This document shows, one piece after another, positions 21,488 to 30,249 of a DNA stretch of 64,000 bases. How positions within the stretch are numbered: position 1 is the stretch's first letter; each line of letters starts with the position of its first letter. The stretch covers positions 992,001 to 1,056,000 of the forward strand of contig NZ_AP028947.1 of the NCBI RefSeq assembly GCF_036323495.1. Reading direction: 5' to 3'. The DNA comes from Limnobacter thiooxidans (GTDB lineage Bacteria; Pseudomonadota; Gammaproteobacteria; Burkholderiales; Burkholderiaceae_B). The notes under the pieces are model-generated. The model was given only the letters and a program-made list of their open reading frames with translations, searched no databases and was not told the origin of the DNA. The position numbers and the translations under genes were made by a program.

Positions 21488-22231
21488 GTGAATGCGGAAA
21501 ACGTGGACAGCCCGAACCAGGAATTGAACGACCCAGCCTTGACCGGGCACCTGCTTGGCCTGCCCGTGTTGTACAGCTTTCGTCGGTGCCCGTATGCCAT
21601 GCGGGCGCGGTTGGCCATTGTGGCTGCGGGCGTGAAAGTTGAAGTTCGTGAGTTGGTGCTGCGTGCCAAACCCCCGCACATGCTGGAAATTTCACCCAAA
21701 GGTACTGTGCCCGTGCTGTGGTTGCAGGATGGCACTGTGATTGATGAAAGCCTGGATGTGATGCGCTGGGCAGTTTCGCAGAATTTCCCCAGCGATTGGC
21801 TTGTGTTGAACGATGCGCAACAGCGGCAAGGCGATGAATGGATCGCTCTGCTGGATGGTGAGTTCAAGCGCAACCTGGACCGGTACAAATACCCCCACCG
21901 CTATCACGTCAATACACCCACAGAAACCTATGTCTGTGATCCGCTTGAACACCGCAACGTGTGTGTGGCCATACTGGTCCGGTGGAATGAAGTGCTCGAG
22001 AGTAACGGGGCTTTTCTGTTTGGCGGCAAACCCAGTTTTGCCGACTACGCCATTCTTCCTTTTGTTCGACAGTTTCGAATAGCTGACGAAGCGTGGTTCG
22101 ATTCAATGCCCGGCTGCGACGCTTTAAAGGCTTGGCTGGGCGTATTTTTGGCATCGAATATTCTGGAACAGGCCATGCCCAAGCTGAAGCCTTGGCAGTT
22201 GGGGGATGAACCTCTCACCTTTCCGGGTTAG
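21488..22231 (+). CDS. Glutathione S-transferase family protein
   Basis: The 247-residue protein has an N-terminal thioredoxin-like GST domain (LPVLYSFRRCPYAMRARLAIVAAGVKVEVREL, with the CPY..R loop and KGTVPVL) and a helical C-terminal domain. It resembles the YfcF/omega-like class, but the substrate is unknown. A TTG at 21482 is possible, but the GTG at 21488 is better spaced from GGAG at 21475-21478. It follows trhO by only a few bases and is probably cotranscribed. Confidence 0.85.
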   Translation: MNAENVDSPNQELNDPALTGHLLGLPVLYSFRRCPYAMRARLAIVAAGVKVEVRELVLRAKPPHMLEISPKGTVPVLWLQDGTVIDESLDVMRWAVSQNFPSDWLVLNDAQQRQGDEWIALLDGEFKRNLDRYKYPHRYHVNTPTETYVCDPLEHRNVCVAILVRWNEVLESNGAFLFGGKPSFADYAILPFVRQFRIADEAWFDSMPGCDALKAWLGVFLASNILEQAMPKLKPWQLGDEPLTFPG

Positions 22232-22359
22232 AGAAAGCCCTCTACGATTTTCAGCCAAAGTTTCTATACACTCCAAAGTTACGCAACAGTAACATTGTCT
22301 TGCTGGGCTATGCTTAGCCCTCAAAAAAGACATTTCCCCCTATAAGAAGGACGAGACTC

Positions 22360-23787
22360 ATGGCCGACAAAATTCTTGAATTTGTCCATACCTCTACAGG
22401 TAAACAAATTGCTGCAGCACTGGGCTTGCCCGTGCCCCCTCTGTTGAAGCGCGCCAAGGCCGGTTACGCCGAGAAGTCCTTGGCCAAGGCCAATGCACTG
22501 GTGGGCGCCAGCGCCTTTGGTCCAGTGGCCACGGCGGTGGTGAAGGGCCTGGACGCCATGGGTGCGTCGATCAAGGTGTCTGCTGATTTGGCCGGATTGG
22601 ACGGTATCAAGCAGGCTGCGGCCAAAGCCAAGGTGGATGTGACGATTTCCCAGGCCGACAATGGCGTGCCTGAAAACGTGTACGTACTGGACGTAACAGC
22701 GGCTGTCAATGTGGCCGATCTGCGTTTGTTGTACGACTTTTTCAACCCGCGCCTGCGCAAGGTGCCATCAAACAGCCGCATCGTGGTGATTGGTCGCCCG
22801 CGTGGTGATTCAAAAGATGCGCTGGCTGAAACAGCGCAGTCCTCCTTGCCCGGCTTCATTCGCAGCTTGGCGAAGGAAAGTGGCAAGAATGGCACAACCG
22901 CCAACTTGATTCAGGTAAAAACCGGCGCGGAAAACGGGATTGAAGGCGCCTTGCGCTTTTTCCTGAGCCCGCATTCAGCGTTTGTAACAGGCCAGGTGTT
23001 GCCAGTGGTTGGCGCACCCAAGGGTGTGAAGGTTGCTGCGTTTTCAGAAAAGCCATTGACTGGCAAGCTGGCTGTTGTAACCGGTGCTGCACGCGGCATT
23101 GGAGCAGCGATCGCTGAGGTATTGGCCCGTGAAGGCGCAACAGTGATTGGTGTTGACCGCCCGGCAGATGAAAGCGTGTTGGGTACCACTATGAGCAGCA
23201 TTGGCGGCATCGCTTGCCCGCTGGACATTACCGATGCAGACGCTGGCAACAAGCTGGCCGCTGTGGCAGCGGAGAAAGGCGGCAAGATCGACATCATCGT
23301 TCACAACGCCGGTATTACCCGCGACAAGATGATGCGCAACATGGCGGCCCACCTGTGGGACATGGTACTTGATGTAAACCTGGGCGCGATTGTTCGTTGC
23401 AACGACCAGTTGCTGGCAGGCGATGCGTTTGGTTCGAATGCGCGCATTGTGTGCATTTCATCGATCGGTGGCATTGCAGGCAATGCAGGTCAAACCAACT
23501 ACGCTGCGACCAAGAGCGCCGTGATTGGCTATGTAGATGCCATGGCCAAGCAGTTGGAAGGCAAGGGTATTTCAATCAACGCCATTGCACCGGGCTTCAT
23601 CGAAACACAAATGACTGCCGCAATTCCCGTAGTGACTCGCGAAGTGGCGCGTCGTTTGTCCAGCCTGTCACAAGGTGGTCTGCCAGTGGACATTGCTGAA
23701 GCAGTGACATTCATGGCGAGCCCATTGGCTGCTGGTGTGAACGGTGCCACCTTGCGTGTGTGCGGACAAAACCTGGTGGGCGCGTAA
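22360..23787 (+). CDS. High-molecular-weight FabG-like 3-oxoacyl reductase (SDR)
   Basis: The 475-residue protein pairs an N-terminal degenerate Rossmann-like region (1-230) with a full short-chain dehydrogenase domain. The latter has cofactor motif TGAARGIGAAIAEVL, NAG in HNAGITRDKMM, and Ser-Tyr-Lys in ISSIGGIAGNAGQTNYAATKSA. This is the arrangement of FabG4-type reductases, which act on CoA-linked 3-oxoacyl chains. First gene of an operon with a thiolase and a MaoC-type hydratase, so a beta-oxidation or acyl-chain elongation cycle is the likely setting. The ribosome-binding site is AAGGACGAG. Confidence 0.9.
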   Translation: MADKILEFVHTSTGKQIAAALGLPVPPLLKRAKAGYAEKSLAKANALVGASAFGPVATAVVKGLDAMGASIKVSADLAGLDGIKQAAAKAKVDVTISQADNGVPENVYVLDVTAAVNVADLRLLYDFFNPRLRKVPSNSRIVVIGRPRGDSKDALAETAQSSLPGFIRSLAKESGKNGTTANLIQVKTGAENGIEGALRFFLSPHSAFVTGQVLPVVGAPKGVKVAAFSEKPLTGKLAVVTGAARGIGAAIAEVLAREGATVIGVDRPADESVLGTTMSSIGGIACPLDITDADAGNKLAAVAAEKGGKIDIIVHNAGITRDKMMRNMAAHLWDMVLDVNLGAIVRCNDQLLAGDAFGSNARIVCISSIGGIAGNAGQTNYAATKSAVIGYVDAMAKQLEGKGISINAIAPGFIETQMTAAIPVVTREVARRLSSLSQGGLPVDIAEAVTFMASPLAAGVNGATLRVCGQNLVGA

Positions 23788-23810
23788 TTCATTCATTCAT
23801 TCATTCATTC
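23787..23810. repeat. Tetranucleotide ATTC tandem repeat
   Basis: Six perfect ATTC units begin on the last base of the reductase stop codon, followed by AATGAAT that can fold back on them. Confidence 0.9.
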
Positions 23811-23855
23811 AATGAATACGGCGCTTTAAACTAAAAAAATTATTTGGAGAAACTT

Positions 23856-25136
23856 ATGAAACACGGTCGTCGCGTTGCCATTATTGGCGGTTCACGCATT
23901 CCATTTGCACGTTCAAACACAGCCTACATCGGCAAGTCCAACCAGGACATGCTGACTGCAGCATTCCGCGGTGTGGTGGACAAGTTCCAGTTGCACGGTG
24001 AAGAACTGGGTGACGTTGTTGCGGGTGCGGTGGTCAAGCACAGTCGCGATTTTTCCCTGTGCCGTGAATCTGTTTTGGGTTCAGGCTTGAGCCCCATGAC
24101 ACCCGCCTTTGACATTCAACAGGCTTGCGGTACCGGCCTGGAAGCCGCAATTGTTGTGGCCAACAAGATTGCCTTAGGCCAAATTGAAGTGGGCATGGCG
24201 GGCGGTGTAGACACCACAACCGACGCACCGATCGCAGTGAGCGAAGGCCTGCGCAAGATTTTGCTGGAAGCCAACCGCGCTCGTGACACCAAGGGCAAGC
24301 TGGCTGCCTTGCTGAAAATTCGCCCCAAGCACTTGGCACCCCTGCCACCCGCGAATGCCGAGCCACGCACAAAAATGAGCATGGGCGCGCACTGTGAAGT
24401 GATGGCTCAAACCTGGGGCATTACACGCGAAGCGCAAGATGAGCTGGCTGTAAGCAGCCACCTGAAAGCAGCCAAGGCCTACGAAGAAGGCTTCTTCGAT
24501 GACCTGGTTGTTCCATTCAATGGTTTGACACGTGACAACAACTTGCGTGCAGATTCATCCGTTGAGCGCCTGCAAGGCCTGAAGCCTGCGTTTGATCGCA
24601 AGAGCGGCAAGGGCACGATGACAGCGGGTAACTCCACACCGTTGACAGATGGTGCGTCGGCTGTTTTGCTGGCCTCTGAAGACTGGGCCAAGGCCCGTGG
24701 CATCAAGCCCTTGGCTTACCTGACATTCAGCGAAACCATTGGTGTTGATTTTGTTTCCGGCAAGGAAGGTCTGTTGATGGCGCCTGCTTACGCCGTGCCA
24801 CGCATGTTGAAAAAAGCTGGCTTGAAGCTGCAGGATTTCGACTTCCTTGAAATTCACGAAGCGTTCGCTGCACAGGTTCTGTGTACATTGAAAGCATGGG
24901 AAGACCCCAAGTTCTGCAAGGAAAAACTGGGTCTGGATGCACCACTGGGTTCAATTGACCGCAGCAAGCTGAATGTGAAAGGCGGCTCACTGGCCGTTGG
25001 ACACCCCTTCGCAGCCACAGGCGGCCGCATTATCGGCACACTGGCCAAACTGCTGAACGAAAAAGGCAGTGGCAAGGGCTTGATCTCCATTTGTGCAGCC
25101 GGTGGTATCGGTGTAACTGCAATTATCGAGAAGTGA
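23856..25136 (+). CDS. Acetyl-CoA C-acyltransferase (thiolase)
   Basis: FadI-like thiolase of 426 residues. The nucleophilic Cys is in IQQACGTGLEA, with IHEAFAAQVL, the catalytic His in GGSLAVGHPFAATGGR and the second Cys in SICAAGGIGVT. It cleaves or forms 3-oxoacyl-CoA; chain-length preference is not readable. The ATG at 23856 has GGAG seven bases upstream. It sits between the FabG4-like reductase and a MaoC hydratase, with only four bases to the latter. Confidence 0.93.
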   Translation: MKHGRRVAIIGGSRIPFARSNTAYIGKSNQDMLTAAFRGVVDKFQLHGEELGDVVAGAVVKHSRDFSLCRESVLGSGLSPMTPAFDIQQACGTGLEAAIVVANKIALGQIEVGMAGGVDTTTDAPIAVSEGLRKILLEANRARDTKGKLAALLKIRPKHLAPLPPANAEPRTKMSMGAHCEVMAQTWGITREAQDELAVSSHLKAAKAYEEGFFDDLVVPFNGLTRDNNLRADSSVERLQGLKPAFDRKSGKGTMTAGNSTPLTDGASAVLLASEDWAKARGIKPLAYLTFSETIGVDFVSGKEGLLMAPAYAVPRMLKKAGLKLQDFDFLEIHEAFAAQVLCTLKAWEDPKFCKEKLGLDAPLGSIDRSKLNVKGGSLAVGHPFAATGGRIIGTLAKLLNEKGSGKGLISICAAGGIGVTAIIEK

Positions 25137-25140
25137 AATC

Positions 25141-26031
25141 ATGAGCGTGAATGACACCCTGAAAGCAGCCGCGAAGTTTTATGAGCTGCCTGAGTTTCCA
25201 AATGGCAAGGCGCTGCTGCTGAAGGCTGCCACCACGTCCAACAAAAAGCCAAAACCCGATACCCAGGCCGCACGCCTGGGTGCGCGTGTGAAGAAAGTAT
25301 TTATTGACCGTGAGTGGGTACGTCAGTACAACCTGGTTTGCGGGTTCAAGGAAGATGTAATTGCCTTGACCGCAGCGCAGGTCGTGGCGTCACCCCTGCA
25401 CATGTTTTTGTTGAGTCGCCCAGAGCACCCGATGCCGATGTTGGGCATGGTTCACTTGCACAACTCAATTGAGAGCATCAAGCCACTTGAATACGGCGTG
25501 CCGTACGACGTGGTGGTGACTGTGGGTGAAACCCGCGGCATACCGCAAGGTCTGGAATTTGATTTGCACACCGAGTTTTTCGTGGGTGATGAGGTTCACT
25601 GGAAAAGCACAATGAGCATTTTGTGCCGTGTGAAGGGCATGCCAAAGCCAGCTTCAAAGCCAGCGCCTGCTGAAGCTTTGAGCGCGGTTGGTGCGCAGTA
25701 CACTGCGGTGAAAGTGCCTGAAAATCAGGGTCGCAAATACGCCAAAGTGTCCAATGACTACAACCCGATTCACCTGTACGCACAAACTGCAAAACTGTTT
25801 GGTTTCAAACAGGCGATTGTGCATGGCATGTGGACTGCAGCGAAAACCTTGAGCATCGTTGAAGCTGGTTTGGGTGCGCCTGCACGCAAGTTTGACCTGT
25901 CGTTCAAGCAGCCGGTGTTTTTGCCTTCCGGTATTTCGGTGAAGCACGTGACTGCCGAGGGTGCTTCTGCATTTGAGGTACTGGCTGAGCGTGATTCGAA
26001 AGTGCTGATGGTTGGAAGCATTGCGGCGTAA
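25141..26031 (+). CDS. MaoC-family (hot-dog fold) acyl-CoA dehydratase
   Basis: The 296-residue protein has a double-hot-dog layout; the second half carries the hydratase-2 motif VSNDYNPIHLYAQTAKLFGFKQAIVHGMW, with the expected Asp/His pair. It is predicted to hydrate enoyl-CoA to (R)-3-hydroxyacyl-CoA, matching the neighbouring reductase and thiolase. Last gene of the operon; a terminator follows within 30 bases. Confidence 0.88.
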   Translation: MSVNDTLKAAAKFYELPEFPNGKALLLKAATTSNKKPKPDTQAARLGARVKKVFIDREWVRQYNLVCGFKEDVIALTAAQVVASPLHMFLLSRPEHPMPMLGMVHLHNSIESIKPLEYGVPYDVVVTVGETRGIPQGLEFDLHTEFFVGDEVHWKSTMSILCRVKGMPKPASKPAPAEALSAVGAQYTAVKVPENQGRKYAKVSNDYNPIHLYAQTAKLFGFKQAIVHGMWTAAKTLSIVEAGLGAPARKFDLSFKQPVFLPSGISVKHVTAEGASAFEVLAERDSKVLMVGSIAA

Positions 26032-26055
26032 GTTGGATTGAGTTTCGTTATTTGA

Positions 26056-26090
26056 AGAACCGCTGGTTGCGACCGGCGGTTTTTTTTCGT
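26056..26090 (+). terminator. Terminator after the MaoC-family gene
   Basis: Stem AACCGCTGGT with ACCGGCGGTT around a TGCG loop, followed by eight T residues. Nearly the same element terminates the desaturase gene at 15431-15465. Confidence 0.85.
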
Positions 26091-26405
26091 CGGGCTCTTT
26101 TCGTATTTGCAGAAAGTCACCTGTCCTGCCTTGATCAAGGCGTGTATCCCTTCTTGATTCTGGCTTGGGGCATGCGACACGCAAGGGCGTGTTCGCATCG
26201 ATTGCTGGCGCAATCGCCCCGCGCTGCGAACCAAGCCGGGCGCGTTGATCTGAATCGGCAGAACAATTCGACCATTCTGCAAATCCTCCAAGCCAACTTG
26301 CTCCAGAGATTGAACAGTGACTTGCTGGCCGCGTATCCCGCAAGCCGCTCTCATAGAGTCACAGGCGCTGGCCTTTCAGTTTGCAAAGGCAGCATTGCTC
26401 TCGCA

Positions 26406-26545
26406 CCGCCATTCAAGAAAGCCTGCCCGTTTTGAATTCACACGCCACGTGCGGCGGCAAGCCGACACCGGGTTCGGCCATCTTTTTTGCCGAACCATGG
26501 TGAGTCAGGGCGAATTCAAAAAAGGGAAATGCAGGCTTTCGGCGG
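26406..26545. repeat. Palindromic module of about 141 bp, in copy B
   Basis: Outer arms CCGCCA...CGGCGG, GAAAGCCTG with its complement CAGGCTTTC, and TTGAATTC pairing GAATTCAA. Inner hairpins are CGGC with GCCG and GGTTCGGC with GCCGAACC. Same fold as at 15838-15979 and 27121-27261. Confidence 0.8.
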
Positions 26546-26553
26546 AAGAGGGT

Positions 26554-26634
26554 ATGCGCCTGAGAAAACGAAGAACGAGCATGCGCCTTTGCAAATGAAC
26601 GAAGGACATGCGCCTTAGCAAGCAGTACATGTAG
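26554..26634. repeat. Short tandem array with 27-bp period
   Basis: Three units beginning ATGCGCC at 26554, 26581 and 26608, exactly 27 bp apart. Confidence 0.75.
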
Positions 26635-26648
26635 CGCAACTTGCCGAA

Positions 26649-27020
26649 TCAGTCGACCGCTTCTACTGGTGGAAGTGCTGCAAATTCTTCGTCGGAATAC
26701 AGGCGGGATCGCGTCAGAAATCTTAGGCCGCTGGGCCTTTCAAGGCTGAACATGCCACCATTGCCTTTCACCACATCAATGGTGAGGTGGGTGTGCTCCC
26801 AATAGGCGAATTGGGATTTGCTCATGTAAAAAGACACGCCGCCAATTTCACCCAGTTTGACATCAGAGCCACCCAAGGGAAAATCGCTGCGTGGAAACAT
26901 CATGGGGGCGCTGCCGTCGCAACAGCCGCCGCTTTGGTGAAAAATTACGTCACCATGTTGCGCTTTGAGCGATGCAATCAGCTCCAGTGCGTCGTGCGTT
27001 GCGCTGACTCGGGTGTTCAT
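26649..27020 (-). CDS. DUF779 domain protein
   Basis: The 123-residue protein matches DUF779: cysteine pair in HQSGGCCDGSAPMMF, GGVSFYMSKSQFAYWEHTHLTIDVVKG and a C-terminal RFLTRSRL. Function is unknown, but the family is habitually encoded beside NAD-dependent acetaldehyde dehydrogenases. Here it follows such a gene on the same strand, though 331 bases away, with a palindromic element between. The Cys/His residues could bind metal (inference). Confidence 0.85.
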   Translation of the reverse strand: MNTRVSATHDALELIASLKAQHGDVIFHQSGGCCDGSAPMMFPRSDFPLGGSDVKLGEIGGVSFYMSKSQFAYWEHTHLTIDVVKGNGGMFSLERPSGLRFLTRSRLYSDEEFAALPPVEAVD

Positions 27021-27120
27021 GGGTTTCTCCGGATTGGTTTGACTGGTTGCAAATGAAATGCAGAGTTGCAGTGCTTTGGTTTTGCAGTGATGCTGAGGTT
27101 GCGCAGTCGGTGGACTGTGT

Positions 27121-27261
27121 CCGCCCCTTCAAGAAAGCCTGCCCGTTTGATGTCATTCGCAGCGTTCAGCCGAAGGCTGGCACCTTTGTTCGGCCTTGTT
27201 TTTTGCCGAACAAGGTGAGCCAGAATGACAATCAAAAAGGGACTACAGGCTTTCGGGGCGG
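27121..27261. repeat. Palindromic module of about 141 bp, stand-alone copy D
   Basis: Arms CCGCCCC...GGGGCGG, AAAGCCTG with CAGGCTTT, and GTCATTC with GAATGAC; inner hairpins CAGCC with GGCTG and TGTTCGGC with GCCGAACA. It has the same fold as the modules in copies A and B but different bases in both arms. It occupies the otherwise empty 331-bp space between the aldehyde dehydrogenase and DUF779 genes. Confidence 0.8.
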
Positions 27262-27351
27262 CACGGTTCATGACGCGTAACCGATTGCAACATGGACAGC
27301 GCTACACAACCAGCAACGCTGCCAAACTTGCAATCGTTTTCGAATCACCAA

Positions 27352-28872
27352 TCAGAAGAAGCCCATTGCATTGGGGTTGTAGCTCACCAACAGGTTCTTC
27401 GTCTGCTGATAATGGTGCAACATCATCTTGTGGTTTTCACGGCCAATACCTGACTGCTTGTAGCCACCGAATGCGGCATGAGCAGGATACAGGTGGTAGC
27501 AGTTGGTCCACACACGGCCAGCCTGAATGGCGCGACCCATGCGGAATGCGCGGGCGCCATCACGGCTCCACACACCTGCGCCCAGGCCGTACAAGGTGTC
27601 GTTGGCAATTTGCAGGGCTTCAGCTTCGTCCTTGAATGTGGTTACAGACAACACTGGGCCAAAAATTTCTTCCTGGAAAATGCGCATCTTGTTGTGGCCT
27701 TTGAACACGGTGGGCTTGACATAAAAGCCGCCTGCCAAATCGCCACCTTGCTTGTTCTGCTCGCCACCGATCAGGCACTTCGCACCTTCTTGTTTGCCCA
27801 GGTCGATGTAGCTCATGATCTTTTCCAGTTGTTCGGAAGAAGCCTGTGCACCGATCATTGTGGTTTCGTCCAGCGGGTTGCCCTGCTTGATCTTGCCCAC
27901 GCGGTCAATTGCACGCTCAATGAACGCGTCGTAAATGTCTTCCTGGATCAATGCACGTGAAGGGCATGTGCACACTTCACCCTGGTTCAGCGCGAACATC
28001 GCAAAACCTTCGAGGGTCTTGTCGAAGAATGCGTCGTCGGCATCCATGATGTCGGAGAAGAAAATGTTGGGGGACTTTCCGCCCAGTTCCAGGGTCACTG
28101 GAATCAGGTTTTGTGCGGCGTAGCTCATGATCAGGCGACCAGTCGATGTTTCGCCGGTGAACGCAATTTTCGCGATGCGTGAGTTGCTCGCCAGTGGCTT
28201 GCCGGCTTCCAGGCCAAAACCGTTCACGATGTTCAACACGCCGGGTGGTAGCAGGTCAGCGATCAGGTCCATGACAACCAGCAAGGAAGCTGGAGTTTGT
28301 TCAGCGGGCTTCAGAACCACGCAGTTGCCGGCGGCCAATGCGGGCGCCAGTTTCCAGGCGGCCATCAGGATCGGGAAGTTCCAGGGAATGATCTGACCGA
28401 CAACACCTAGTGGCTCGTTGAAGTGGTAAGCGTAGGTTTGGTGGTCAATTTCACAGATGCTGCCTTCTTCGCCGCGAATGCAGGCAGCGAAGTAGCGGAA
28501 GTGGTCAATGGCCAATGGAATGTCGGCAGCCATGGTTTCGCGCAGTGGCTTGCCGTTGTCCAGCGTTTCAGCCACGGCGATCAGGCGCAGGTTTTCTTCC
28601 ATGCGGTCCGCGATTTTGTTCAGGATTGTTGCGCGTTCTGTGGGTGAGCGCTTGCCCCAGGCGTCTTTGGCGGCGTGGGCGGCGTCTAGCGCCAGTTCAA
28701 TGTCTTCAGCCTGTGAACGTGCCACTTGGCAAAGTACCTGGCCGGTTACAGGTGTGATGTTGTCGAAATACTGACCATTTCTTGGGGCGACCCATTTGCC
28801 GCCGATGAAGTTGTCATATTTCGCTTTGAATGGAAAAGCAACGCCCAGTTTTAGCTCGTCAACCATGTTCAT
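27352..28872 (-). CDS. NAD-dependent aldehyde dehydrogenase (ExaC/AcoD type)
   Basis: The 506-residue protein oxidises acetaldehyde or similar aldehydes to acids in the cytosol. It shows the ALDH landmarks: [22 protein letters not shown] (cofactor), [20 protein letters not shown] with the general-base Glu, catalytic Cys in [13 protein letters not shown] and [10 protein letters not shown]. The GEVCTCPSR form is typical of ExaC/AcoD enzymes linked to PQQ ethanol oxidation. The ATG at 28872 has AAGGAG about nine bases upstream. A sigma-54-type promoter lies at 28917-28931. Confidence 0.94.
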   Translation of the reverse strand: MNMVDELKLGVAFPFKAKYDNFIGGKWVAPRNGQYFDNITPVTGQVLCQVARSQAEDIELALDAAHAAKDAWGKRSPTERATILNKIADRMEENLRLIAVAETLDNGKPLRETMAADIPLAIDHFRYFAACIRGEEGSICEIDHQTYAYHFNEPLGVVGQIIPWNFPILMAAWKLAPALAAGNCVVLKPAEQTPASLLVVMDLIADLLPPGVLNIVNGFGLEAGKPLASNSRIAKIAFTGETSTGRLIMSYAAQNLIPVTLELGGKSPNIFFSDIMDADDAFFDKTLEGFAMFALNQGEVCTCPSRALIQEDIYDAFIERAIDRVGKIKQGNPLDETTMIGAQASSEQLEKIMSYIDLGKQEGAKCLIGGEQNKQGGDLAGGFYVKPTVFKGHNKMRIFQEEIFGPVLSVTTFKDEAEALQIANDTLYGLGAGVWSRDGARAFRMGRAIQAGRVWTNCYHLYPAHAAFGGYKQSGIGRENHKMMLHHYQQTKNLLVSYNPNAMGFF

Positions 28873-28916
28873 GTCCCTAACTCCTTTGTTATGTTGATGT
28901 AGGTGAGGAGTCAAGC

Positions 28917-28931
28917 GCAACGGGCATGCCA
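28917..28931 (-). promoter_or_regulatory. Sigma-54 (-24/-12) promoter of the aldehyde dehydrogenase
   Basis: Minus-strand TGGCATGCCCGTTGC; GG and GC are exactly 12 bp apart. The predicted start, near 28905, leaves a leader of about 33 bases before the ATG at 28872. Confidence 0.75.
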
Positions 28932-29107
28932 GTGGCAATTCAGGGCAGTTTTCGGCATTCTCTTTCAGTCACTGTGCGTGCAAGTCACAGAAATAGGAAA
29001 TAGTGCGCCGAAATTTGACTCTGGTGGAACACTGGGACAGTCTTTTATTGTGTAAACATTTGCATAATATTGTTGCGTTGCAAAAATTTGACACACTGCC
29101 TGGCGCG

Positions 29108-30184
29108 TCAGGTCGATTGAATTTCGTGGAGAAATGTTTCGAGTAACTGGGTTCGCCCCAAATTCACAGCGCTGTAACCTGCGGCACTTCCCACCTGGCT
29201 TTGCACCTCTTCGCTTTTCAACCACGGCAACAGGATATCCATGGCGGGGTATTGAAGATCACTGTTGTGCAACACCAGGAAATAGCGTTCTTTGGAAACC
29301 GTGCGGAAATGCAGGTCATAGTGGTCTGCTGCTGCACGAATACCCAGGCCCAAGTCGCCATGACCAGCGGCAATGGTACAAGCCACAGCCAAATGGGAGT
29401 TTTCCTCGTGGTAGTAGCCGGGCAGGTTTTCCGGGTTCAGGCACGCTTTGGTGATCAGCGCGTTGAGTTGATGGTGGGTCGACGAGGCGGAATTTCGATT
29501 GACCAGCAAGGCACGCCGCATCGAGACATCTTCCAGCGTGGGTGGCGTGGCAGCCGGTCGGCTAATCCAGCCGATTTCACGCTCAAACAATTCAACCACC
29601 GACAAATTGGCACCCCGCAGCCAACGCCTCATGATTTGATGCACGTGCGAATGTTCTTCAAGGCCTATGGGCAAGTGGCAACCCGCCACCCGAACTTCGC
29701 CGCGGTGCAATGCCGAAAGCGCGGCAATACTGCCTGACCAGCGCAAAGACAACTGCAGCTTTTTGTACAAGGCCGTGTTTTGAAACAGGTTTTGAAGCAC
29801 CAGGTCATCGCTCAAGGCCAGGCTGATCCAAGGTTTGTTCTGGTCGATGTCCAGCCATTCCGCATTCAGCTGTTCGCCGACTGTTCCCAGGTCAGGCGCT
29901 ACACGCACATTGCCTTGCTCGACCATCCAGATCAACTTGTGCCCGAACCGGGTCAGGCAGGCGCCGGCGCGGCCGTGGGTGGCCACCAGGTCTTCGCCCA
30001 GTATCTGGTTGTATTGCTGAATTTGAGCCCACAGAGTACGGTAGGAAACGCCGAGTGCCTTGCACGCCAGCGAGATGGATCCCTCGGAGTCTATGGTTTT
30101 GAGGGTTTGCATCAGGCGCTGGTCCAGTTCAATGAACTGACCGTCTTCCCGTTTCCAGCGTGCGGATAATTTTAAGTTGAGCAT
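29108..30184 (-). CDS. ModE-like HTH regulator with periplasmic-binding-type sensor domain
   Basis: The 358-residue protein has an N-terminal winged helix of the ModE/LysR type (LDQRLMQTLKTIDSEGSISLACKALGVSYRTLWAQIQQYNQILG) and a C-terminal region of about 240 residues resembling the PBP-like domain of molybdate/one-component regulators. It is divergent from the SoxYZ-like gene and adjacent to the quinoprotein genes, so it may control them. The ligand is unknown; molybdate or tungstate is only a guess, prompted by the tungsten-type oxidoreductase further on. Starts at 30184 or 30202 are possible; neither has a good ribosome-binding site. Confidence 0.7.
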   Translation of the reverse strand: MLNLKLSARWKREDGQFIELDQRLMQTLKTIDSEGSISLACKALGVSYRTLWAQIQQYNQILGEDLVATHGRAGACLTRFGHKLIWMVEQGNVRVAPDLGTVGEQLNAEWLDIDQNKPWISLALSDDLVLQNLFQNTALYKKLQLSLRWSGSIAALSALHRGEVRVAGCHLPIGLEEHSHVHQIMRRWLRGANLSVVELFEREIGWISRPAATPPTLEDVSMRRALLVNRNSASSTHHQLNALITKACLNPENLPGYYHEENSHLAVACTIAAGHGDLGLGIRAAADHYDLHFRTVSKERYFLVLHNSDLQYPAMDILLPWLKSEEVQSQVGSAAGYSAVNLGRTQLLETFLHEIQST

Positions 30185-30194
30185 TTGCGAATAT

Positions 30195-30209
30195 AGGCAC
30201 ATCGATTGC
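30195..30209 (+). promoter_or_regulatory. Sigma-54 promoter of the SoxYZ-like gene
   Basis: AGGCACATCGATTGC; GG at 30196-30197 and GC at 30208-30209, spacing 12. The -24 box has A instead of T before GGCAC. The predicted start is about 30 bases before the ATG at 30250. Confidence 0.65.
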
Positions 30210-30249
30210 TTGCATTCTGACAGATTAAAAAAAGCAGGAGACAAATGTC

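Larger units (their letters stand above)
26091..26640. repeat. Long intergenic repeat, copy B
   Basis: About 550 non-coding bases related to copies A and C but more diverged, especially at 26230-26370. Recognisable parts: hairpins at 26172-26198 and 26199-26216, the AAAGGCAGCATTGC lead-in, the palindromic module at 26406-26545, and three ATGCGCC units from 26554. It fills the gap between the MaoC gene and the minus-strand DUF779 gene. Confidence 0.75.

Noticed and set aside
29021..29038. Activator palindrome upstream of the aldehyde dehydrogenase
   Set aside because: Only two direct TGTYCC half-sites are present on the minus strand; the inverted GRRACA half is missing.
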